64,000 nucleotides of DNA. It comes from Alentia gelatinosa. Lineage: Eukaryota; Annelida; Polychaeta; Phyllodocida; Polynoidae. Numbering within the stretch: position 1 is the stretch's first letter; each line of letters opens with the position of its first letter. The stretch is from NCBI GenBank assembly GCA_950022655.1, contig OX465587.1, forward strand, positions 31,995,716 to 32,059,715. The letters are read 5' to 3'. The position numbers and the translations under genes are program-made. The notes beneath the pieces were generated by a model that made no database searches, was not told the origin of the DNA, and was given only the letters and a program-made list of their open reading frames with translations. Shown here piece by piece: positions 25,091 to 34,303 of the stretch.

Positions 25091-25235
25091 GATTTATCGG
25101 GGAAATATCTCTTTCGGGTGAAATACTTAACGGAAAATTATGAAATTCTGGAATTAGGTAGGGCGCATATAGATGTATAATCGCTGTAAATATAATATTA
25201 TTTGAGGAAGTCTAAGTGTCTGGAAAATAATAATT

Positions 25236-25612
25236 TCATAACAGAATTATGATTCTATCACAGTTATATTCTTCAATTTGATTGTTTTAGTATAATATGT
25301 TGTAAATACCTCTAAAAGAATATTCAGATTCATTAAATATTTCTAAAATTATAATATATTTCAATATTAAAACTCTGCCTGAGATCTAAATTGGTACACC
25401 GATTGAATCGTGAGGCAATCGTGACCATGGTTTATGTTTTTGGTCCTCCAAAGGCATTTCTACGCTCTACAATTTCAAACCATATCCACGATTTTAAACT
25501 ATCGGGGACCTCCCGATAGGTCACGATTTGGCCATTTCAAATCGTAGCTATCGGGAAGTATGTCGTAGACCATCGTGGTAGGTGGGGGCCGGCTTTTAGT
25601 TGCAGAAACCTG
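25236..25612. repeat. Local duplication, copy 2
   Basis: Second copy of 24064-24510. It ends in CCATCGTGGTAGGTGGGGGCCGG, the better preserved version of the TIR. Confidence 0.75.
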
Positions 25613-25880
25613 TCCCACCTACCACAATTTTGGCTGACCTTACGATAGAATCGGAATGGTGTCGGTTTGCGAATTGGTCTATACTGAAAGCAACAGAAAT
25701 TTGTATAGCATATCATTACGTTACTTTACAAAATTCCATGTACATAATTTGTTTTATTACATTTTCGATCTAAATACAATTACTTAAGAGGTACTCATAG
25801 AATAGTGGCAAATTTTTCATGATGGTGGGCCTGTCTTCTGCAACCAAGTAACGTTTTGCCTTGACATGATACATACACAA

Positions 25881-26414
25881 TAATGACTAGTTTTGTGTAC
25901 GAGTGGCCGTAATCTCCGAGTAGTTGACGCATAGTAATATCCGAGCGATAAGCGAGGATATCACGTCGTCAACTACGAGGAGATTACAGCCATTCGTATA
26001 CAAAACCAGTCGTTATTGTATTTCTTACCCACCTACAAGATTAATCAGAAATATATTGCAATTAAAAAGTTTGTGTTAGCCATTTAGTTCCAGGCACCAC
26101 AGCACTGTTAAGTATGGCAGTAATTCGGTGTAGACTGACACCAATAATATAGTTCGCCATTAACCTGGGATTTTAGCATACAAAGTGTATTTTCTTATGA
26201 TAAATAAGATTATTTTGATTGATTCTAAATAATTAGCATTGAATAAACATTCAAGAAACTTAATTCGAAGTACATGATGATTCAACCTTATCATGGAGAG
26301 GACTATTTTTCCGGAATCTCCTTCAGGATATTCTGACATGCCAGAATCTCCCGGTATCTGTTTCCAGGTGCCCTATACATTTCCTATGGAGACTCAGTAT
26401 TGGGTGGGTAAAAA
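25881..26414. mobile_element. Palindrome plus TTACCCACC TIR element
   Basis: 25881-26012 is a palindrome (arms GTTTTGTGTACGAGTGGCCG and CATTCGTATACAAAACCAG, apex CCGAGCGATAAGCGAGG). It is followed by a 400-bp unit from CTTACCCACCTAC to TTGGGTGGGTAAAAAAG that resembles 23127-23540. The right end lies inside a broken reading frame on the minus strand. Confidence 0.75.
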
Positions 26415-27156
26415 AGACTGGGATGATCTCTACACAGGTCAATCAGAGTTGGTTTATGGGTCTTATCCTCTGCCCACCACTGCTTGTGTGTTTTTGTAGG
26501 GTTGTCAAAAATTGAGATGTCATGTCGGATCATGTGCAGCCTTCCTGCCCTCTTGGAAAGGTCTAGTATCTCTTGCCCCTCCTGATCCAGGTCCATTGGT
26601 TCGCCATGTTCGCCTATAACAATGTACACCTCAGAGTAATTGACATTTCCTGTCATTTCCTCTTGGACATAGTTACTCCCAGAGAAACCAGGCTCGCTGG
26701 ATGGTTCATTATCAAGATCTTCTAAATAGTCATCCTATTCTTTTTCTATAGCTGCCTGTTCTTCATAGGACTTTCTGATAATGTCTTTGATTTTTCTAAC
26801 CTGTCTTTCTTGCATGTTAGGTTCAGAAATCACATCAGCCTTAACTGTCATTGTATGTTCAGACTTTGATGAACTCACCCTGGACGAGGTACCCAGCCGA
26901 CGTTTTGATGTGCACAGGTCGACGGTAGTGTTGGCGTCTGAGGGACGGTTTTGGACTCCGACTGTGCACATCCCACTAGCTATTTTGGTGTAACCGTTGT
27001 TTGTTTAGTATTTTTTTGCAATGGTCGACCCCTACCCTTCTTCATTGGTATCACATCTTTGCCTTTGTCTAGTTTTGTACCTTTCAGAACCATTTTTGGG
27101 ACAGGAGACACTTTCGTAGTGGGAAAACCTTTGCGCTTTCGTCCACGACCCGCCAT
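26415..27156 (-). pseudogene. Broken AT-hook protein gene or captured gene fragment
   Basis: On the minus strand an ATG at 27154-27156 in a strong context (CCAAAATGGCGG) opens a 58-codon frame ending at 26980. It is very basic, with an AT-hook core GRGRP at residues 43-47. A second frame takes over (26971-26735), with an acidic and lysine-rich end, stops at a TAG, and continues in the same frame at 26656 (EVYIVIGEHGEP, QEILDLSKRAG, HKQWWAEDK) until it runs into the MITE end at 26414. The composition looks coding. The frame change and stop argue for a pseudogene, though an unrecognised intron could account for the first break. No family is recognised; the AT-hook suggests DNA binding. The 3' part may have been cut by the MITE. 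Confidence 0.5.
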
Positions 27157-27219
27157 TTTGGCTACTGATGGCCGTACAAATGGATCACATGACTGTCAAC
27201 TGCGGCGACGCCTAGCAGC

Positions 27220-27240
27220 TTGCGAGAAAATATATAGTGG
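27220..27240 (-). promoter_or_regulatory. Possible TATA box for the AT-hook frame
   Basis: CACTATATATTTTC on the minus strand lies about 75 bp before the ATG. Together with the AAAATGGCGG motif over the start codon (a YY1-like site) this would suit a promoter, but it is a weak prediction. Confidence 0.3.
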
Positions 27241-27740
27241 TTCTACTACACCACAGGTAGCAACACTAACTACAACAGAGTATGTGGACAGGCAGACCTT
27301 TGGGGATCCGTCAGACGGCAATATCAAATTATTTTGATATCCCCATCTGGATGTTTTGTATATAAAATTACTTATAAAATTTGTATGTTGTAGGTATTAC
27401 AGATGAGCAGATTTGGTTCAGAGGACTTCCATATACCTGTCCATCTCAATCTTTTTTTGTTCCAACTCAGTCAGACTATTGGGATGGAAGGACGGTATGT
27501 GGAGGCCGTTTTCACAATTACGTAGCAGTCCGTCAGACGGATTTACACAAGTGAGTCGCCTCCACTGAGCTGTCTGCCTGATTCCGTCCGGATTTCAGAT
27601 GGACCCGCTTTATCCTACCCCTAATAAAACGCCATAGGCTTAACATGGGATTTGTTTATGTCACGGGTAGTGACATAAAGTGTTGTTTATGCTACTACTT
27701 TCTGATACTGAAAAAATATGGAAACGGGGTAGGATAAAAT
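27241..27740. other. Unassigned interval
   Basis: Contains TCCGTCAGACGG twice (27308 and 27530). No coding signal. Confidence 0.4.
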
Positions 27741-27898
27741 CTAGACGCCACTCGTTTGAGTTTGAGCTTATTTATGCTACACATTTTGTTGGCTCCGTAA
27801 TGTCACTCGTCTTCGACTCGCGAAATTATGGAGCCAACAAAATGTGAATAATGTGCATAAATAAACTCAGACTCAAACTTGTGACGTCTCTTGATATT
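27741..27898. mobile_element. Hairpin element with CTCGTCTTCGACTCG apex
   Basis: Arms GTTTGAGTTTGAGCTTATTT and ATAAACTCAGACTCAAAC, inner stem CACATTTTGTTGGCTCC and GGAGCCAACAAAATGTG, apex CACTCGTCTTCGACTCGCG. The window start is the right arm of another copy. Confidence 0.85.
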
Positions 27899-28473
27899 AT
27901 GCCACACCACAGCCCACAGAATCTGTAACTCATCAAATGGGATGCACTGCGAACCCCACCATTATTTGTACTGAGCCCCTAGGAAAGGGTAGCATATCAT
28001 AGACGTTCGGCCATAGGCCTTTACTAATGTTTAATAACTCTCTCAGCTATATTACCTCCACAACCTTTTCAAATTCAACTGCAGGTGTCTGGCACTTGTC
28101 CTAATCAGATTATATTTCATTTCATGACTAATATTTCATTTAACGAGTTGATTGTCAGTACTAAAATAGCATCCTGAAGCGGTAACTCGAGAATCCAGCA
28201 TAACCGGTTTGTAATATGAACTAACGCCCCACCTGCACTGACCTGCCCTTTAAGGAGTTGGATGCAAGCCAAAAGGTGCCAGTGATATCCCGGCGTTCAC
28301 ATTGAACGACTGAAAACGTTACGATCGTCAAGCCAATAGTCGTAAGGTGGTGGAATGTCCACAGCAAAAGCCTAGGAATATACCCGAACGTTTACACTGA
28401 CGCCTATAAGTTTTCACAGAATATTTGCATGTGTTAGAATATCAATAGTCGTCAGGTGGTGCCGAATTGTATG
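27899..28473. other. Unassigned interval
   Basis: AGTCGTCAGGTGGTG and a close variant occur at about 28337 and 28447. Nothing else recognised. Confidence 0.4.
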
Positions 28474-28744
28474 ATCTGGGACCTGTTTCACTAGATTTGT
28501 GACATGTCTGTGACACAATACAGACAATGGGGTTGTCTAGTTTCGTGACAACCCTAGTAGCTGCTCTCAGGAAAAGAAGACCTGTTTCACTAGTTTTGAG
28601 ACAAAAGTGTTAGATGAAAAGCGGCACCAACAGTGCAAGCAAGAACAGACAAAACGAAGTCCAATGTCTAGTTCTTATGAAATCAGACACACCATCTAGA
28701 TGCCATCTAGACATGTCACGAAACTAGTGAAACAGGTCCCAGAT
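28474..28744. mobile_element. TIR element, ATCTGGGACCTGTTTCACTAG ends
   Basis: About 270 bp. The termini are inverted repeats of about 36 bp (GGGACCTGTTTCACTAG and GACATGTC against GACATGTCACGAAACTAG and GAAACAGGTCCC). The interior carries GCGGCACCAACAGTGCAAGC and GTCTAGTTCTTATGAAATCA, as in the 4.9-5.3 kb palindrome. Confidence 0.85.
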
Positions 28745-29179
28745 GTAACCAAATTATCTGCAGTCGCGGCGTTTACATTACGGTTAACTGGAAGAGTTGG
28801 CGGTAATGCGATAACAGAGGAGGGTTACTACGGACGCTGACTCACGTGGTTCCGGTCACGTGGTTCCGGTCACGTGACCACCCTACTCCGCACACCACTC
28901 TCGCCCACTATACCTTGGGACGCCAACGAGTATGGAACCACTCACCCAACCTACAAAAAAAGCTCTTCTCTCTTATTCATCAATTTTCCTACTTCGTAGG
29001 CCATTCTCAATAGCTCATGACTTTATTTCATATCATTAATTATTTTATATGCTCATTGCTATATAAAACTTATTTCGTTCTACTTAATTCTAACTCAATA
29101 AATTTGAAATCCATTACCGTACTTCTGTGTTAGTCATTAGACAATTTCTATCATTTTATTACAGAAAGTCGTCAGGAGG
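28745..29179. other. Unassigned interval
   Basis: A short direct repeat TGGTTCCGGTCACG occurs at 28847-28876. No gene seen. Confidence 0.4.
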
Positions 29180-29510
29180 TGCAAAATGCCAGGGCACTGT
29201 TTTTTTAGTGACGACCATCGTTACGGGCGACATGTTTTTGCTGTCAGTGTACCGCACAGTTCCGAAGATATCGGCGTTTGAATTTCGTCATAGCAATCTC
29301 TGCTCTGGTGGCCAGTGTAGCCCTACGCTCACGTGACTCTAATTTATGCAGTGACCTCGACATTCACTGGAGGTGGGAGGGTCCAATGGCCAGAGCAGAC
29401 GTTTGCTATGACGAAATTCAAACGCCGATATCTTCGGAACTATTTAAACGATCGTCTTCATATTTGAGACGATTATAGGTTACATGTATACCCTACTCGT
29501 GTTAAAATGT
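29180..29510. mobile_element. Inverted repeat with GATATCGGCGTTTGAATTTCG arms
   Basis: Arms of about 45 bp: GTTCCGAAGATATCGGCGTT at 29260 onward and its complement ending about 29445, with a spacer of about 85 bp between CTCTGCTCTGG and CCAGAGCAGA. Downstream words resemble the interior of the 5693-6032 element. Confidence 0.7.
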
Positions 29511-30020
29511 CATAGCTTAATTCCAACGGGACGTGGAAAGATCCTCTATATACGCACGGTGACTTAGACTTTTACTGTCTAAGTATGACACTTTTAGCGG
29601 CGATCTGCCGTGGCGCACTACGACACCGTCTTATAGCACACCGGCCATCTTTTGTCGTCAAAACTGTCGTCAAATCGCTGGTTGGTCTTGGGCCTTCCTG
29701 GCCTCACCAATGGTCGTGACTAAAAAACAGGGCCCAGAATCGCCGGCCCTATAATCGTCTCATGTAAACGCTGGGTAACACTCTGAACTACTTCTCATTT
29801 CATTTAACGAGGGGAGGTAGCGATGCGCGTGCCATACTGCCAGGTATGTGGTGTGAAAGGTAGGGCATGGATATGGAGAAAAATCTGCTTCTTGATCTAT
29901 GAGATGGGAACATAATTGAGGGCAGGGCCGTGGAAGGGGGGGGGGGGGTGGGTGGGTGGGAGGAGACCTCCGACCGACCCTCATACTCAGCCAAGCAGCA
30001 CAGGTTTGCCACATATATAT
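29511..30020. other. Unassigned interval
   Basis: No gene recognised. A poly-G tract lies at about 29936-29950. Confidence 0.4.
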
Positions 30021-30196
30021 ATATTATTACATACCTATGGCCAAATGTCTATGAAATACTACCCGCCGCTAGGAGTACAGTATAAATAATGTTTGTAATA
30101 ATAAGAAAACGTAGTGACTGAGCCCGAAGGGATGCCATTCTCGTCCTTGAACGGCCATCCTTTCGGGCTTAGTAACCACGTTTTATCTTATTATAT
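30021..30196. mobile_element. Palindromic element, GAGCCCGAAGGGATG arms, copy 1
   Basis: Left arm 30096-30135, short loop, right arm 30152-30193 (AATAAGAAAACGTAGTGACT and its complement at the ends). The preceding TATTATTACATACCTATGGC stretch is shared with 46750-46820, so the element extends beyond the hairpin. A second copy at 46750-47095 has a different loop. Confidence 0.8.
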
Positions 30197-30687
<491 letters not shown>

Positions 30688-30698
30688 TTCCTCCTCAC

Positions 30699-30728
30699 CT
30701 GATGAGGTTAATCAAATGTAAGCGAAAC
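30699..30728 (+). other. Hammerhead-core-like motif
   Basis: CTGATGAG at 30699-30706 and GCGAAAC at 30722-30728 match the two conserved boxes of a hammerhead ribozyme. The segment between them does not form a convincing stem II by eye, so this may be only a resemblance or a decayed copy. Such boxes occur in Penelope-like retroelements, but no Penelope reverse transcriptase is visible here. Confidence 0.25.
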
Positions 30729-31212
30729 GTTGTGACAGCTCTTGATAACCTGGAGCCTACTGAAAATTGGATGTATCATATATACTCTAGTAGTTCACTC
30801 CAAAATAAATATCAACGTAAAAAAAAAGACACACTCCACCTACCATCCTATGTACCACTTAGTTCAATAATAACCACCTTCAAGAAAAAAACTGTGACTG
30901 CTTTGTTGTTGTTTTTTTTCTCGGATTTTAAACCCACTTGAATATTTGCATATCCATTTTCGCTTAACACCTCCTTCAGCACCTCACGCACCATAATTCA
31001 TCATTGTACTACATTTCATCATTGTACTACTCTTTATTGTCTGAAATGGTATGTGGTAGTTGTTATTAACTGTACTTCCTTCGATATTTTGAAGAAACGA
31101 TAGCATAGCCATCTCATTGTAACTGAATCTTCTTGATGTCTCTGAAGGTTGTACAGTACAAGCGCAAACTAAGGCAGAGGATCTCCGACCTGCAAGAATA
31201 CCTGGGTATGGA
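30729..31212. other. Unassigned interval
   Basis: TCATTGTACTAC is directly repeated at 31001 and 31018. No gene recognised. Confidence 0.4.
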
Positions 31213-31542
31213 CTTATATAGAACGTCCTGACCATGCTGTACAATTCACAGAACGAGATGGTAATTTACGGTTTGTACGGACCAAGGTATTTATGCCGAG
31301 TTCCGTACAAACGGTAAATTATCATTGAGTTCTGTGAATTTTACAAGCATGGTTGGACGTTATATAATTACTATATGCCCGAAATATCATTAATTTAATT
31401 TTTAACAACGGATATGTTAAAAAACGTGTATGGCAAGGTGGTCCGTATTTTAGTGTATGGACCAGCGGTCCGTACAGTATTTTTATGTCATATGCCAAAA
31501 CGGTGCGTATTTACAGTATATACGGCATGGGTATATAGTAAA
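31213..31542 (-). mobile_element. Two-hairpin composite element, copy 5 (inverted)
   Basis: Begins TTATATAGAACGTCCTGACC and ends GGCATGGGTATATAGTAA, with both hairpins recognisable. Arms differ slightly from copy 3. Confidence 0.85.
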
Positions 31543-31572
31543 TGCTAGAATTAGATGAGATATCCAGTTGGT

Positions 31573-31910
31573 GATATACAATTGAAGTTTGGCAGGTTTT
31601 CAATTTGCTCCATACACTGCACGATAACCACCAGTTTATTCTTATATACGCCATCATGTAAGTGCATGTATCGGCTGTATACTGACATGTTTTCATTTAC
31701 ATACATCCATATTTCCCGCCAGCGTATGAGGCGTATACAAGACCAAGGGAGGTATACGGACGCATCTTTGCTGTATTTCACACCTGGCGTATATGAGAGG
31801 AAACATCCTCAGGGCAACATGTATATGCCCGGCATATACATGATAAAAAAAATTGCGGCCCCCCATCACCCCTGCACTCTTGGGGTTTGGTGGAGGTTGC
31901 ACCAACACTG
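31573..31910. repeat. GCGTATATA-rich repeat, copy 2 (inverted)
   Basis: Same word order as 7850-8265 in reverse: AACCACCAGTTTATTC, CGCCATCATGTAAGTGCATG, GTATTTCACACCTGGCGTATA, then GAGAGGAAACATCCTC. Confidence 0.65.
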
Positions 31911-32204
31911 ACCCGCCGGGGCTGGGGTAAGATGATTTCAGGTGACAACTATAAGTTTGAACAGGGCCATTATATAGTAGACCTAGACTGACCATACATA
32001 GTTATGGTGCTTCAAAGTAAAATCTATTAGAAAAACGGTAAAAAAAACCAACATAATGCAGGGTTTATTATGTGTAATCTATCAATCTATACTCAATCAG
32101 GTTTCATAAGGGTTTTATAAAATAAATTGGCAATATAAGATTGCATTTTTCATATTATTAAGACTTGGATGGCAGAGATCGGAACTGTTCGATAGTGGCG
32201 TAGA

Positions 32205-32375
32205 TACAACAGAATCTGGTGTATATATGACATATATATGACCGCAACATTGACGCTTGTATATGCCTACAAATGAGGCGTATACACAAGGGAAATAGGA
32301 CGACCTTGTATGCGCAAAATCATACCTATATACGCAAGGTGTATACAAAAATAAAGTGGTTAGTTTCATGCAGTG
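32205..32375. repeat. GCGTATATA-rich repeat fragment, copy 3
   Basis: GCGTATACACAAGG, CCTATATACGCAAGGTGTATAC, and AGTTTCATGCAGTGATG match part of the family. It lies just before the Gypsy insertion. Confidence 0.55.
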
Positions 32376-32423
32376 ATGATGTCTAAAGACTTGATCATAC
32401 ATGTTCTTATTTCTTGATATAAT

Positions 32424-32954
32424 TGTGGTGGTCGCCGCCTGTCTAGCAGGTTGGATGACCCCAATCCGGAACGCTAGTTCCAGGCAGGATCCCACCCTAC
32501 GCACTCAACGTAGGTTGGTTCGGTTTTCGGTTAGTTTGCACAGACCTAATCACACATAACACAACAATGTCTTTTAATAAACAAGGATGTTTATTAATCA
32601 CTACTTCCCGGAAAGATCTGGAAGATCTTTCCCACAAGTACTGTACCCTAGCACATGGGTGCTAGGTAGCGCTGGAGAGGCTAATCTGGAAGACTCGCCT
32701 AACCACCAGGAAGGTTACAAGAACCCGCCTTCAAAGTGAGGGCCCAAGGGTCTGTTCCGTAGAAGAGACGCGCGAGGACAGCCTGTCGACCTACTGTGAA
32801 CGCTGAGTATATATACCCAGCATTACGTAATCCCGGTCTCCGCCGCTCCACTCTCGTGTGCGGCGTTGTCCGGAATCACTACAGAGTAAGGATCGGCACG
32901 TCGCGCCACCTTCCGTAAAACAAACGAACACTGCTGGATTCCTACCCCACTACA
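32424..32954 (-). repeat. 3' LTR of the Gypsy element
   Basis: 531 bp, TG...CA in both orientations. Compared by eye with the 5' LTR it shows nine substitutions plus two indels (7 and 10 bp), about 98% identity. It carries the same TATA (32805-32816) and AATAAA (minus, 32590-32595) signals. Confidence 0.97.
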
Positions 32955-32957
32955 TTA

Positions 32958-32966
32958 CCCCTCCCA
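32958..32966 (-). promoter_or_regulatory. Polypurine tract
   Basis: On the minus strand TGGGAGGGG sits a few bases before the 3' LTR, where plus-strand DNA synthesis is primed. Confidence 0.75.
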
Positions 32967-34303
32967 GTTTTTACTAAGGGGGGAATCAAGGCAGCCATTG
33001 TGCTGCTAGGGGACAACCCAATTAAAAATTACAACGTAAATCCAGCAGTTCTTGGTCTATTCTCTAGCTTCCTGGTGTTCACAAGAATTCACTGATACCA
33101 ATGTATAAGTGAAAAAGGTGGAATTGTAAGATGGAGAAATTATTAAAAATATGGAAGATACGACATTTAGGAAAGAAGAAACAACATTTGAAGAATGAAG
33201 GACTAGCCTCGCTAGCACCTTGAATAAATGTGATATTCACCCATCTTGAGCCGGGGAGCGTATTCTTGAGCGTTGGGCAGGGAAGACTCGACAGTCGCGG
33301 ACCTACAGGTGGTCAGCCCGGCCTGTCGAGCACTCTGCCTCCAGCTGTTCCGGATCTGGTTGAAGTCCATTGTTGGCTCCCCGCGAGTGAAGTGTCGTTC
33401 TCTTTCTCATCTTGGAGTATCGAGCCCAGCTGGCCCACCGGTGAAGCAGACCTACTACATTCAGCCCGATACTGGCGGGTGCTGGGCTTCCCACTGTTCT
33501 TCAGTTTAGAAGACATCCATATGTAGAAGAAGGGTCAGCCTCGCTGGACACCTTCTGTGTTAAAAAGTTTCCGAATACGGAAATAACGGCCAAAAAGGCA
33601 AAACAATTCTCCATCCACCTGGTAAGAGTGTGTGGTATAAGTGTTCTTTTATTTGGCTCCAGCTATACTGGCATATTTTCCTTCGGCTCAAATCGAGTAC
33701 CAATTAAGACCCAAATTTTAAGCCGGATTCAGAACTTACGATCATCGACCCAAGGTAGAAGTAGTCGGCGTAATCCAACAAAACAGGGATTATGTCTACT
33801 ATCTCATTATCGAGTCGACGAACTCAGTTCCGACACAGACCTGGTAAATCAGTTCCATACCCGAAAGGCATAGTCTTCCTTACACGGTACCAGGGACTAG
33901 TGTGGACAGGATCCACACCACAGGCCGGAGGTTTTCGTGATGGGGGCCTATTACGGGCCTGACCACCGAGAGAACCTTCAGCCGTCTGAAACCAGGGTTG
34001 TGCCTTGGGGAAGTCATTTTACTGACTTTCCTCAGCCCCAACCCAGGATCGCTTATCATAGGTCGCTCCTAACTTTCCCTCTACCCCTCCCAGCGATCCT
34101 TGCGGTTCGCTGAGAAAGTGCAGAATTCTGGTTAGGAGGCCACATCCTGGAAGTAGCTAGGTCGGAAAAAAAAATTTCCTCCCCGGGACTTCCCATACCC
34201 TTCTGACTTCGGATCCAGGAGAGTTGTTAGCTCTGGTGGTTCCGAGTTAAGACGGCGTCTTCCCGGCCTGCTAGGCACCAATCGAGTCGGTCGTTGTCAA
34301 CCC
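32967..34303 (-). other. Non-coding stretch between ORF3 and the 3' LTR
   Basis: About 1.3 kb without a convincing frame on the minus strand; plus-strand frames here have no motif. Unusually long for a Gypsy 3' untranslated region. Confidence 0.6.
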
